Of a stretch of DNA of 64,000 nucleotides, positions 44,953 to 53,623 are shown piece after piece. Under the pieces are notes generated by a model. It had not been told where the DNA came from, made no database searches, and saw only the letters and a list, made by a program, of their open reading frames with translations. The position numbers and the translations under genes are program-made. The stretch spans positions 7,069,001 to 7,133,000 of the forward strand of contig NZ_CP033367.1 in the NCBI RefSeq assembly GCF_013170845.1. Direction: 5' to 3'. The DNA is from Mesorhizobium loti R88b (lineage in GTDB: Bacteria; Pseudomonadota; Alphaproteobacteria; Rhizobiales; Rhizobiaceae). Position 1 is the stretch's first letter; every line of letters begins with the position of its first letter.

Positions 44953-45609
44953 ATGACGACGCTGACCAACGCCCCGCTGGCGCCCTTGCTGGATCGCCTG
45001 TTCAAGGAAGCCAATGCCGCGACCAGTCCGGCCGTGGCCGCGCTCTCGCACGAGGAGCGGGCGCGCCTCATCAACAGCAAGACCGAATATGTCGATTTCT
45101 ATGGACGGCTGAAGGATCTCTGGCTGGCGATCTCGCCGGAGACCGGGACGCTGCTCTATATGCTGGCGCGCAGCAGCGGCGCCCGCGTTGTCATCGAGTT
45201 TGGCACTTCGTTCGGCATCTCGACGCTCTATCTTGCCGCGGCACTGCGCGACAATGGCGGTGGCCGTCTGATCACCACCGAGTTCGAGGCGTCCAAGGTG
45301 ATGCGGGCCAAGGCCAATCTGACCGAGGGCGGCCTTATCGACCTGGTGGAGATCCGCGAGGGCGACGCGCTTGAGACACTGAGCGCCGACCTGCCGGAGA
45401 CGATCGATCTGCTGCTGCTCGACGGCGCAAAGGCGATCTATCCGGAGGTTCTCAGCCTGGTGGAGAGCCGCTTGAGGCCAGGCGCACTGGTCATCGCCGA
45501 CAACGCCGATTTCTCTCCCGAATATCTGCAACGGGTGCGCTCGCCGGCATCGGGCTACATCTCCATGCCCTTCGGCGAGGACGTCGAACTGTCCGTGCGG
45601 CTCGGCTGA
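44953..45609 (+). CDS. SAM-dependent O-methyltransferase
   Basis: A 218-residue class I methyltransferase of the catechol/caffeoyl-CoA O-methyltransferase type: VVIEFGTSFGISTLYLAAAL binds S-adenosylmethionine, LITTEFEASKVMRAKANL the second loop, and LLLLDGAKAIYPEVL the metal-binding segment. GGAGAC lies six bases before ATG 44953. Substrate unknown; regulated most likely by the divergent TetR protein. Confidence 0.85.
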   Translation: MTTLTNAPLAPLLDRLFKEANAATSPAVAALSHEERARLINSKTEYVDFYGRLKDLWLAISPETGTLLYMLARSSGARVVIEFGTSFGISTLYLAAALRDNGGGRLITTEFEASKVMRAKANLTEGGLIDLVEIREGDALETLSADLPETIDLLLLDGAKAIYPEVLSLVESRLRPGALVIADNADFSPEYLQRVRSPASGYISMPFGEDVELSVRLG

Positions 45610-45663
45610 ACGGTCTCGTAGCCGCAAGGGATTCAACCTCGCGGCTCAAACCACCATGTCGCC

Positions 45664-45714
45664 AGAGCATGATGCCGAAAAGTGTGAAGCGGTTTTCGGA
45701 CGACATCATGCTCT
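45664..45714. repeat. Rhizobiales intergenic palindrome
   Basis: Arms AGAGCATGATG / CATCATGCTCT (45664-45674 and 45704-45714) and inner CCGAAAA / TTTTCGG (45675-45681 and 45693-45699) fold into a long imperfect hairpin. The GAGCATGAT...TTTTCGG pattern is a frequent dispersed intergenic repeat in Mesorhizobium and relatives. An open frame through it would extend the MFS gene upstream, which argues for the later start at 45861. Confidence 0.7.
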
Positions 45715-45860
45715 ATCCCTTTGATCTAGAGGCGGATTCAGATTGCAGGTCGATTCGACCTGCAATCATCCGACTCTGGGGCGGCCGTAGGCGTTTACGT
45801 CAACCAACGCGCAACTTCCCGGCCTTCGACGATAATCGGGCCTCATGCGCAGGTGACGTC

Positions 45861-47177
45861 ATGATCAACACGCTTTTTCCCTCCTGGCGCGCTGCCCCGC
45901 GCCCAGCTCTACTGGGGCTTCTGCTCTTCTTCTGTGCGGGTTTCGCCGATGGCGCGCTCGTGCCTTTCTTCCCGCTCTGGGCAAGCAGCGAGGCCGGCAT
46001 TCCTGTCGGCGCGATCGGCCTGCTGTTCGGCTGCTATGCCGGCGGCGAGCTGCTGGCGGCGCCGCTGATCGGCGGCATTGCCGATCGGGTCGGCCGACGC
46101 CCGGTGCTGATCGTCTCGTCGCTCGGCGTCGGGGCCGGTTTCCTGGCCCTGTTCTTCGTGCACGGCGTCGTTGCTGCCGCGATCGTTCTGCTTTTGACGG
46201 GCATATGCGAATCCGTGCTTCATCCGACGATCCTGACGGTGATCGCCGATGTGACCGCGCCATCCGCCCATCCCCGCTGGTTCAGCCTGGCGCATGTGAG
46301 TTCGAGTGCCGGGCAGATCCTCGGACCGGCCTGCGGGGCCTTGCTGGCGCTCGCGTCGCTGCGCAGCGTGTTTCTCGCCGGCGGAACGATGCTGGTGCTG
46401 GGCGGCATCGTGATGCTCTTCGCCCTGAACGAGACGATCGGCATCGGCCGCGCCATCGACGACGATCGCCACGACGGTGAGGCCGATGAAGAGGAGGAGG
46501 AAGGCTTGTCCGCGCTGCTGCCGGCGTTCCGCGACGGCCGGTTGGCCAAGCTCCTGCTCTGGGTCGTGCTGTTCGAGGTCGCCGGCAACTGGATCGAGGC
46601 GGTGATCCCGCTCTATGCGCATGACGCCGGAACGCTGACAGCTTCAGGCGTTGGCGCGCTGTTCGCCTACGCCGCCGCCTTGATGGTCGGCCTGCAGATG
46701 CTGGTCAGCCGGATGGTCGAGGCGCGGTCGGCCCTGTGGCTGACGGTCGGTGCCGGCCTCGCGACGATACTCGCCTTTGCGCTGTTGGCTGCCTCGTCTG
46801 CAATGTTGGCGCTCATCGGCGCCGTCAGCCTGTGCTCGATCGCCCAGATGCTGGTCGGGCCGCTGGTGCCGACCGCCGTCAACGCGCTGGCGCCTCCCGC
46901 ACGACGCGCCTCCTACATGGCGGCTTCGTCGGTAGCGGTCGACCTCAAGGACTCGTTGGGGCCTTCGATCGGTACCGCGCTTTACGCGCTGGCACCGCGC
47001 CTGCCCTGGATCGCCGGCATTCCGCTGGTGGCGATCGCATCGCTCGGCCTTGGCGCCGCCATCGGCCGGGCGCGGCGATCTGCAAGCGAATCCAGACAGG
47101 ATAGCAACGCGGAGGCAATCGACTCCGAACAGCCGCCTGTAGCTTGGTCACCAGATGGGGCAGTTGAACAAGGATGA
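45861..47177 (+). CDS. Major facilitator superfamily transporter
   Basis: A 438-residue inner-membrane transporter with twelve predicted helices. The MFS loop motif appears as GGIADRVGRRPVLIVSSLG after helix 2, and a central acidic cytoplasmic loop (DDDRHDGEADEEEEEG) separates the halves. ATG 45861 with AGGTGA upstream starts right at the first helix (ALLGLLLFFCAGFADG). It resembles drug or metabolite exporters of the DHA1 type; substrate unknown. C-terminal 40 residues are polar and extended. Confidence 0.85.
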   Translation: MINTLFPSWRAAPRPALLGLLLFFCAGFADGALVPFFPLWASSEAGIPVGAIGLLFGCYAGGELLAAPLIGGIADRVGRRPVLIVSSLGVGAGFLALFFVHGVVAAAIVLLLTGICESVLHPTILTVIADVTAPSAHPRWFSLAHVSSSAGQILGPACGALLALASLRSVFLAGGTMLVLGGIVMLFALNETIGIGRAIDDDRHDGEADEEEEEGLSALLPAFRDGRLAKLLLWVVLFEVAGNWIEAVIPLYAHDAGTLTASGVGALFAYAAALMVGLQMLVSRMVEARSALWLTVGAGLATILAFALLAASSAMLALIGAVSLCSIAQMLVGPLVPTAVNALAPPARRASYMAASSVAVDLKDSLGPSIGTALYALAPRLPWIAGIPLVAIASLGLGAAIGRARRSASESRQDSNAEAIDSEQPPVAWSPDGAVEQG

Positions 47178-47194
47178 GCGCCGGATTCCGGCGT

Positions 47195-47854
47195 TCAATT
47201 CGCTGGCTGTAGCGGGTCGCTGCCGATCTTGGACAAAAGGATCACCGCCTGGGTGCGGCTGTCGACGCCGAGCTTCTGCAGGATGGCGGAGACATGCGCC
47301 TTGATCGTCGCCTCGGAGACGCCGAGTTCATAGGCGATCTGCTTGTTGAGCAGGCCTTCCGCCAGCATGCCGAGCACGCGGGTCTGCTGTGGCGTTAGGG
47401 CGCGCAGCCGCTTGATCAGGTCCGATATTTCGGGATCGCGTTCGACGCCGAGGTCAACGCCGGTGGGTGCAGCGATATCGCCAGCAAGCACCGACTGCAC
47501 GGCGTTGCGGATTTCTTCCATGCTGGCCGATTTGGAGATGAAGCCGGACGCGCCGAGATCGAGCGCGCGCCTGATGGTTGCTGGATCGTCATGCGCGGAA
47601 ACCACGACCAGCGGCACCGCCGGATGGATGCCGCGCAGCGAGATCAGGCCGGAGAGGCCGCTGGCGCCCGGCATGGACAGGTCGAGCAGCACAAGATCGA
47701 CATCTTCGTTGGCCACAACCAGCGCCTTGGCGGTATCGAAATCGCCGGCCTCGTGGATGACAGCGACATTGCCGATGCCGGCAAGTGCCTCGCGCAGCGC
47801 GCCGCGAAACAGCGGGTGATCGTCGGCGATGACGAAAGTATAGCCTGACGGCAA
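47195..47854 (-). CDS. LuxR/NarL-type response regulator (CrbR/ErdR-like)
   Basis: A 219-residue regulator: receiver domain with acidic pair Asp11-Asp12, phosphoacceptor Asp58 (LVLLDLSMPG) and Lys in GFISKSAS, followed by a LuxR helix-turn-helix at about 152-208 (LTPQQTRVLGMLAEGLLNKQ). The whole sequence looks like the AgmR/ErdR/CrbR group that partners symporter-domain kinases and activates acetyl-CoA synthetase genes in Pseudomonas and Vibrio. The probable partner kinase lies 3 kb away at 40716-44204. Single gene. Confidence 0.85.
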   Translation of the reverse strand: MPSGYTFVIADDHPLFRGALREALAGIGNVAVIHEAGDFDTAKALVVANEDVDLVLLDLSMPGASGLSGLISLRGIHPAVPLVVVSAHDDPATIRRALDLGASGFISKSASMEEIRNAVQSVLAGDIAAPTGVDLGVERDPEISDLIKRLRALTPQQTRVLGMLAEGLLNKQIAYELGVSEATIKAHVSAILQKLGVDSRTQAVILLSKIGSDPLQPAN

Positions 47855-47980
47855 ATGTCCCTCCCCGAATCCCGTCGATGATTTTTGAGCTTTTCGGGAC
47901 CAGTTGGACGATTATGAGGGGCGGCGCGCTGTTTTCAAGCGGCAAAACCAGCGCGCCGTGTTTTCCCTACTTTTGGCAGC

Positions 47981-48415
47981 TCAGGTCTTCTGCGAATTGA
48001 GCTGGGCGCCGCCGCCATTGTCCTTGTCCATATCCTTGACGATGCCCATGAAGCCCTTCATGAAGCGTTCCATGTAGCTCATCGTCTTGTCGAAATCCTC
48101 CTCGCTCGGTAGCTTCGATTCGAGGCGAGCGGAGAGCGAATTCTCCAGCTTGGTGACGCGCTCGTCCATGGCCTTCATCGAGGTCTGCAAGCGGTCGATC
48201 TCGTCCTGGTAAGCGGCGCGTTCGTCGGCCGCCACCTTGCAGACGAGTTGGCCGGAGTGTTCCTCGCAGATCGACATCGCGCCGGTCTGCGTGTCCATGC
48301 GGACATAGCCATTGGCGGATTTTTCCAGCCGGTAGCGGTCGGTTTCTTCCGAATATGCTGAAGCCGCGACCAGCGAAACCAGTGCGGCGGGGATCAAGAT
48401 GTGTTGCAGACGCAT
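47981..48415 (-). CDS. Hypothetical periplasmic coiled-coil protein
   Basis: A 144-residue protein with a signal peptide (HILIPAALVSLVAASAYS) and a conserved-looking short domain (YRLEKSANGYVRMDTQTGAMSICEEHSGQLVCKVAADER) with two cysteines, followed by a coiled coil (about 68-95) and a Met- and Gly-rich tail. ATG 48415 has GGAGG eight bases upstream; the frame open farther upstream is not used. Many rhizobia have such a protein, but I know of no function. Confidence 0.65.
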   Translation of the reverse strand: MRLQHILIPAALVSLVAASAYSEETDRYRLEKSANGYVRMDTQTGAMSICEEHSGQLVCKVAADERAAYQDEIDRLQTSMKAMDERVTKLENSLSARLESKLPSEEDFDKTMSYMERFMKGFMGIVKDMDKDNGGGAQLNSQKT

Positions 48416-48519
48416 GTTGTCCTCCATGGCCAAGGCCTGAAATATCGCATGTTTGCGCCGGAAATGGGGAAGACCCTTGGCATGGCCTTTCCCGCACGAC
48501 TGGTTCGGAATCTTTTTGA

Positions 48520-48565
48520 CGCAATTCCGGACGGAAAACCGTTTCACACTTTTCCTGGAATTGCT
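48520..48565. repeat. Rhizobiales intergenic palindrome (second family)
   Basis: GCAATTCCGG (48521-48530) pairs with CCTGGAATTGC (48554-48564) and GGAAAA (48533-48538) with TTTTCC (48550-48555). The same elements recur near 63871 at the end of the window, which shows it is a dispersed repeat. It lies directly before the DUF952 gene and may contribute to its 5' region. Confidence 0.7.
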
Positions 48566-48578
48566 CTATAGCGCAAAC

Positions 48579-48929
48579 ATGTCTCAGTTTATCTACAAGA
48601 TAACCCCGCAAGCGCTTTGGCGCGAGGCCGAAACCAAGGGCCGCTTCACCGGCGCGCCGATCGACATCGCCGACGGCTTCATCCATTTCTCGACGGCGGC
48701 GCAGGCCCGGGAAACGGCGGCAAAGCATTTTTCCGGCCAGGGCGACCTTTTGCTGGTTGCCATCGACGGCGCCAGCCTGGGCGACGCCCTGAAATACGAG
48801 GTGTCGCGCGGCGGCGCGCTGTTTCCGCATCTTTACGGCGTGCTGGAGCTGAAAGCGGTATCGTGGGTCAAGCCGCTGCCGCTTGGCGCCGACGGCGTGC
48901 ACCAGTTCCCGGCGCTGGAGGGGCAATGA
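48579..48929 (+). CDS. DUF952 family protein
   Basis: A 116-residue protein with the family pattern FIYKITPQALWREAE, then DGFIHFSTAAQARETAAKHF, DLLLVAIDG and a C-terminal FPHLYGVL. The fold is ADP-ribosyltransferase-like, but no activity is established. It overlaps pyrD by four bases (ATGA) and is therefore translationally coupled to it. ATG 48579 is used, as codons further upstream fall in the intergenic repeat. Confidence 0.85.
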   Translation: MSQFIYKITPQALWREAETKGRFTGAPIDIADGFIHFSTAAQARETAAKHFSGQGDLLLVAIDGASLGDALKYEVSRGGALFPHLYGVLELKAVSWVKPLPLGADGVHQFPALEGQ

Positions 48930-50005
48930 GCGTGCTCGACCGGCTCGGCCAAAAACTGCTGTTCACCTTCGATCCGGAAACCGCGCATGGCATGTCGATC
49001 GCTGCGCTGCGCTGCGGCCTGCCGGTCGGCGCGCGGACGGTGCGCGACATCAGGCTGAAGGTCAGCCTTTGCGGGATCGATTTCCCCAACCCGCTTGGCA
49101 TGGCGGCCGGCTATGACAAGAACGCCGAAGTGCCCGACGCGCTACTTGGCCTCGGCTTTGGTTTCGCCGAGGTCGGTACGGTCACGCCGCTGCCGCAGGC
49201 CGGCAATCCGAAGCCGCGCATCTTCCGGCTGACGGCGGACGAGGCAGTGATCAACCGGCTGGGCTTCAACAATGAAGGCCATGCCGCAGCCGAAAAACGC
49301 CTTGCCGCCCGCAAGGGGCGCCCTGGTATTGTCGGCGTCAACATCGGCGCCAACAAGGACAGTGCTGACCGCATCGGCGACTATGAGCGCGGCGTTACCC
49401 TTTTTGCTGCTTATGCAAGCTACCTGACCGTGAACATCTCCTCGCCCAACACGCCCGGCCTGCGCAACATGCAGGCGCGCGAGCAGCTCGGCGAACTCCT
49501 GTCGCGGGTCATGGCCGCGCGGGCCGCCGCAACAGTTCAACCGCCCATCTTTCTCAAGATCGCACCGGACCTGGTCGAGGCCGAGTTGGAGGACATCGCC
49601 GCCGAGGTCGTTGAAAAACGGATTGACGGCGTCATCGTCTCCAACACCACCATCTCGCGGCCGGCATTGCGCAGCACCGGCGCCGCCGGAGAGACCGGCG
49701 GGCTTTCGGGAAAACCGCTGTTCAAACGCTCGACCATCGTGCTGGCCAAGATGCGCAAGCTGCTCGGCCCGGATATGGCCATCATCGGCGTCGGCGGCGT
49801 CGATTCCGCCGAGACCGCGCTGGAGAAGATCCGTGCGGGTGCGGATCTCGTCCAGCTCTACACCAGCATGATCTATGCCGGACCGGCGCTGCCGGGCCGG
49901 ATCGTCGCCGGGATGGCGCGGTTTGCCGAGACGGAACGGCTGAAGTCAATTCGCGAACTGCGCGACAGCCGTCTTGACCAGTGGGCGTCGAAGCCACTCA
50001 GCTGA
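48926..50005 (+). CDS. pyrD: Dihydroorotate dehydrogenase (quinone), class 2
   Basis: Oxidises dihydroorotate to orotate in pyrimidine synthesis, linked to the membrane quinone pool. The 359 residues include the N-terminal membrane-associating helices of class 2 enzymes, PLGMAAGYDKNAEVPDALLG, GRLGFNNEG-like INRLGFNNEG, VNISSPNTPGLRNMQ with the catalytic Ser, and the FMN phosphate motif IIGVGGVDSAETALEKIRAGA. GGAGG lies just upstream of ATG 48926. Its 3' end overlaps the convergent MATE gene by 8 bp. Confidence 0.94.
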   Translation: MSVLDRLGQKLLFTFDPETAHGMSIAALRCGLPVGARTVRDIRLKVSLCGIDFPNPLGMAAGYDKNAEVPDALLGLGFGFAEVGTVTPLPQAGNPKPRIFRLTADEAVINRLGFNNEGHAAAEKRLAARKGRPGIVGVNIGANKDSADRIGDYERGVTLFAAYASYLTVNISSPNTPGLRNMQAREQLGELLSRVMAARAAATVQPPIFLKIAPDLVEAELEDIAAEVVEKRIDGVIVSNTTISRPALRSTGAAGETGGLSGKPLFKRSTIVLAKMRKLLGPDMAIIGVGGVDSAETALEKIRAGADLVQLYTSMIYAGPALPGRIVAGMARFAETERLKSIRELRDSRLDQWASKPLS

Positions 50006-51413
50006 ACGCCGTGCGCATCCGCAGCCGCAGAATCGCCAGCAGGCTGAAGCCGCGCACCAGCAGGAAAACGTGCAGCGCCGCCCACAGGCCGTGATTGCCG
50101 AAGGCCGGCGCAAGCGTCAACAATGCGGCTGCGAAGGCCAGGAACGACAGCAGCATCATGTTTCGCATGTCACGCGACCAGGTCGCGCCGATGAAGACAC
50201 CATCCATCTGGAACGCCAGCACGCCGCTGAGCGCGGTGAACGCCGCCCAGGGCAAATACATGTCGGCGACCGAGCGCACCTCCTGCGAGGTCGTGACGAC
50301 GGCGACCAGATTGGCACCGGCCACGAGCAGCACCAGCGTTGCGGCGCCGGCCAGTCCAAAGCCCCAGAACAGGGTCAGCCGCACCGCCTGACGGAAGGGA
50401 TGCTCGGCGCGCGCGCCGATGGCCCGGCCGACGAGCTGCTCGGCGGCAGTGGCAAAACCATCGAGGAAATAGCCGGCGACGAGGAAGAAATTCATCAAGA
50501 CCGCATTGGCGGCCAGCGTCACCGTGCCGAACTGCGCGCCCTGGCGCGTGAACAGCGCGAAGGCGGCGAGCAGCGAGAACGAGCGGATCATGATGTCGCG
50601 GTTGAGCGACAGCATGTGCAGGAAGGCTGATATGTCGAGTAGCCGATGGCGTGGCAAGGCTGGCGTTGCGCGGAAGCGACGGATTACGATAGCCAGGCCA
50701 AGCAGCATGGCCAGGAACTCGCCAGTGACGGTCGCCCAGGCGACGCCGGCAACGCCCCAGCCGAGCTTCAGGCCAAGCAGGAAGCAGAGCGCGATGTTGA
50801 TGCCGTTGAGCACCAGCTGCAGCACGAGGCCGAGCCCGCCCTCGCCGCGCCCAAGGACATAGCCGAGGATGGCATAGTTGATCAGCGAGAAGGGTGCGGC
50901 AAGCAGCCTGATCTTGATGTAGATGCCCATCGCCTCGCTGACGTGCGGTCCGGCGTCCATGAACCACTCGCCACCGACGGCGATCAGTGGCGAAAGCGCC
51001 GCCAGCACGACGCCGGCGACAATGGCAATGAGCACGGCGCGCCAGAACACGGCCTGCTCCTCAAGCGCATCGCCACGCCCGAAAGCCTGGGCGACGAGAC
51101 CGGTGGTGCCGGAGCGCAGGAAGTTGAAGCTGGCGAAGACGACGTCAAAGATCAACGCACCCGCCGCCAGGCCGCCGAGCAAGGCGGCGTCGCCAAACTG
51201 GCCGATCACAGCCGTGTCGACCAGGCCAAGCATCGGCGTCGTCAGATAGGCGAGCGTCATCGGCACCGCTATGGCGAGCACGGAACGGTTGGTGACGACA
51301 AAAGATCTGGCGTCGGCTGGGGTTGCACCCTTGTCCAAGGGATTGCTGCCTTGCTGATTTGCTGCTTGATCGAGGAGCCGATGTGCCCCATTTTCCGGGC
51401 ACCGCGCAATCAT
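49998..51413 (-). CDS. MATE-family efflux transporter (DinF subgroup)
   Basis: A multidrug/toxic-compound antiporter of about 471 residues with twelve helices in two related halves: VLAIAVPMTLAYLTTPMLGLVDTAVIGQFGDAALLGGLAAG is the first helix pair of the DinF/NorM type, and FLRSGTTGLVAQAFGRGD the conserved loop. The start is uncertain: ATG 51413 has GGGAAGA close upstream, and an upstream frame is open to 51473. It is divergent from the deacetylase-like gene with under 60 bp between starts. Confidence 0.85.
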   Translation of the reverse strand: MIARCPENGAHRLLDQAANQQGSNPLDKGATPADARSFVVTNRSVLAIAVPMTLAYLTTPMLGLVDTAVIGQFGDAALLGGLAAGALIFDVVFASFNFLRSGTTGLVAQAFGRGDALEEQAVFWRAVLIAIVAGVVLAALSPLIAVGGEWFMDAGPHVSEAMGIYIKIRLLAAPFSLINYAILGYVLGRGEGGLGLVLQLVLNGINIALCFLLGLKLGWGVAGVAWATVTGEFLAMLLGLAIVIRRFRATPALPRHRLLDISAFLHMLSLNRDIMIRSFSLLAAFALFTRQGAQFGTVTLAANAVLMNFFLVAGYFLDGFATAAEQLVGRAIGARAEHPFRQAVRLTLFWGFGLAGAATLVLLVAGANLVAVVTTSQEVRSVADMYLPWAAFTALSGVLAFQMDGVFIGATWSRDMRNMMLLSFLAFAAALLTLAPAFGNHGLWAALHVFLLVRGFSLLAILRLRMRTAFS

Positions 51414-51471
51414 TCTTCCCGTGACGGCCAACCGAAATCCCGGTCTGGCGCGAAGCCGCCGGATCCTGTTC

Positions 51472-52374
51472 ATGCCCCTGCAGATCGTCCACCACCCCGA
51501 CTACGACGCCGGCTTCGCCACCAACCATCGCTTCCCGATGAGCAAGTATCCGCTGCTGATGGAGGCCTTGCGCGCACGCGGCCTGGCCGGAGCCAATGCG
51601 CTCAACACAGCCGAACCGGCGCCGGCCTCATGGCTGAAGCTTGCCCATGCGGCCGACTATGTCGATCAGGTCATCAGTTGTTGCGTGCCTGAAAAGATCG
51701 AACGCGAGATCGGCTTTCCGGTCGGACCCCGCGTTTCGCTGCGCGCGCAGCTTGCCACCGGCGGCACGGTGCTGGCGGCGCGGCTGGCCTTGCGCCACGG
51801 CATTGCCTGCAACACCGCCGGCGGCAGCCATCATGCGCGGCGCGCGCAAGGTGCCGGCTTCTGCACCTTCAACGATGTCGCCGTCGCCTCGCTGGTGCTG
51901 CTCGAAGAGGGTGCGGCGCAAAACATCCTGGTCGTCGATCTCGACGTGCACCAAGGCGACGGCACGGCGGGTATCCTCGCCGGTGATCCGCGCGTGTTCA
52001 CCTTTTCCATGCATGGCGACCGCAACTACCCCGTGCGCAAGATCGCCTCCGATCTCGACATTGCATTGCCCGACGGCACGGGCGATGCCGCCTATCTCGA
52101 AAGGCTCGCCGCCATCCTGCCCGAGCTATCCGTCAAAGCGCGCTGGGATATCGTCTTCTACAATGCCGGCGTCGACGTCCATGCGCAGGACCGGCTCGGC
52201 AGGCTGGCGCTTTCCAATGACGGGCTGCGTGGCCGCGATACGATGGTGATCGATCATTTCCGCGCGATCGGCATTCCCGTCTGCGGCGTCATCGGCGGCG
52301 GCTATTCCACTGACGTGCCCGCCCTTGCCGCGCGCCACGCCATCCTGTTCGAGGTCGCCTCGAACTACGCCTGA
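51472..52374 (+). CDS. Histone-deacetylase-superfamily hydrolase (acetoin-utilisation/acetylpolyamine amidohydrolase type)
   Basis: A 300-residue zinc hydrolase with the arginase/deacetylase fold. AGGSHHARRAQGAGFCTFNDVAVA holds the catalytic His pair; VVDLDVHQGDGTA provides the zinc-binding Asp and His; YNAGVDVHAQDRLGRL the third ligand Asp; GGGYS the Tyr loop. All ligands are intact, unlike the degenerate ureohydrolase-like domain at 32881. Bacterial members remove acetyl groups from polyamines or proteins; substrate unknown. Confidence 0.88.
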   Translation: MPLQIVHHPDYDAGFATNHRFPMSKYPLLMEALRARGLAGANALNTAEPAPASWLKLAHAADYVDQVISCCVPEKIEREIGFPVGPRVSLRAQLATGGTVLAARLALRHGIACNTAGGSHHARRAQGAGFCTFNDVAVASLVLLEEGAAQNILVVDLDVHQGDGTAGILAGDPRVFTFSMHGDRNYPVRKIASDLDIALPDGTGDAAYLERLAAILPELSVKARWDIVFYNAGVDVHAQDRLGRLALSNDGLRGRDTMVIDHFRAIGIPVCGVIGGGYSTDVPALAARHAILFEVASNYA

Positions 52375-52378
52375 GAGA

Positions 52379-52642
52379 TCACTTTCGGTAGTTGGCAAGT
52401 CTCAGCAGGATGAAGGCGGGGACAACGATCGCGGCACCAAGCAGGATATAGCCGAGGAAACGATCGATGGCGTGGAAGCCCAGGTTCCAAAGGTCCATGA
52501 AGAATTTCTGGATCGCATAGAACACATCCCACGGCGACCAGCCGAAGGCATGCATGACGAGGCCGACGAGGAACGACACCACCAGCAGCTTCAGGATCAC
52601 CCTGAGCGGCGAGTCGCCGAGAAAGCGTGTCAGTGCGGACAA
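52379..52642 (-). CDS. Small membrane protein (DUF6460-like)
   Basis: An 87-residue protein with two hydrophobic helices (about 14-35 and 62-81) and the aromatic linker GWSPWDVFYAIQKFFMDLW. It resembles short integral membrane proteins widespread in Rhizobiales, placed in DUF6460 from memory. Convergent with the deacetylase gene with a 4-bp gap. Function unknown. Confidence 0.65.
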   Translation of the reverse strand: MSALTRFLGDSPLRVILKLLVVSFLVGLVMHAFGWSPWDVFYAIQKFFMDLWNLGFHAIDRFLGYILLGAAIVVPAFILLRLANYRK

Positions 52643-52780
52643 GGCCTGTCTCCAGATTCAGGTGCCCAGACTCAAGTGTTCAGACTCAAGGGCACGGCCC
52701 AGAGATACGTGCTTGGTGGCGATCCATCAAGCCAAGCGGTTCCAGGCACGCGGCACGGTGCGTCGATCCAGCGGTTGCAG

Positions 52781-53623
52781 CTACATCCCGGCAGCCTGGG
52801 GAAGTCCGCAATGCTCCAGCATCTGGCCGATCGGCGAACTCGCCGGAATGGCACGGCCCTTCATCCACCGGCTGAGCGCATGATCGAACAAATGGATGCA
52901 CAGGGTGCGCGGCGTTCCGATATCGGCAAGCGAGAGATGCGGATCGACCAGCAAGGCGACCTGATGATGGCTGACCGGGTAGAAGACGTCGATCGGCGCG
53001 GCGTGATGAAGCGTACCTGCCTCGCGGGCAAAGTAGGTGATTGCCTCCGGACCCAGCTTGCCCCAGCCGTAGTTGGAGATATGGATCGGCAGGCCGATCA
53101 ACTTGCGGATCCTGTGACGCCGAACCTTTGAGCGGTTGAGCCACGGCAAGATGTAATAGGGATCCTCTGTGATCTTCAGCATCTCGGACAGTGTTTTGCT
53201 GCCAGCAGGCAATTTCAGCACGGCGCCATTAAGCTCGTCGCTCGTCTGGTAGCCGAAAATATAGTCCTGCTTCGGGATTGGCCTGATGCAAAAGACGTCG
53301 CAGTCGACATACAGGCCCAACCCGGCCTCCAGGATCTTCAAGCGGTAAAGATTGGAAAAGAGCGACGGGCTTCCATTCGACTTGTAGTAGACGATCCTGT
53401 CCCTCGACATCAGTTTCGAGGCATCGACGGTTTCCACACCGGGCGGAATATTGCGTGGGATGTCATAGCAATGGAGAACCATCCGGTGCCCCGCCAGCAC
53501 GAAGGAGCGCAGGCAGGCTGCATGAAGATCATCCAGGGACGCGCCGATCCAGACGGCGTTGACAACGGGCTCGATGGCATCGTCCGGCCGTGCTTCTGGA
53601 TGCTCCCGGCCCATGCTGATCAC
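52781..53623 (-). CDS. Glycosyltransferase with DXD motif (GT32-like)
   Basis: A 280-residue protein with the layout of alpha-1,4-glycosyltransferases and capsular transferases: NAVWIGASLDDLHAACLRSF at the start, YYKSNGSPSLFSNLYRLKIL, and the nucleotide-sugar DXD motif DCD at 107-109 (GLGLYVDCDVF). It probably adds a sugar to a surface polysaccharide. The GTG start at 53623 overlaps the stop codon of the upstream gene; ATG 53614 is an alternative. Confidence 0.75.
   Translation of the reverse strand: MISMGREHPEARPDDAIEPVVNAVWIGASLDDLHAACLRSFVLAGHRMVLHCYDIPRNIPPGVETVDASKLMSRDRIVYYKSNGSPSLFSNLYRLKILEAGLGLYVDCDVFCIRPIPKQDYIFGYQTSDELNGAVLKLPAGSKTLSEMLKITEDPYYILPWLNRSKVRRHRIRKLIGLPIHISNYGWGKLGPEAITYFAREAGTLHHAAPIDVFYPVSHHQVALLVDPHLSLADIGTPRTLCIHLFDHALSRWMKGRAIPASSPIGQMLEHCGLPQAAGM

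Noticed and set aside
45669..45860. N-terminal extension of the MFS gene by 64 codons
   Set aside because: The extension runs through a dispersed palindromic repeat and lacks hydrophobic helices; ATG 45861 fits the family.
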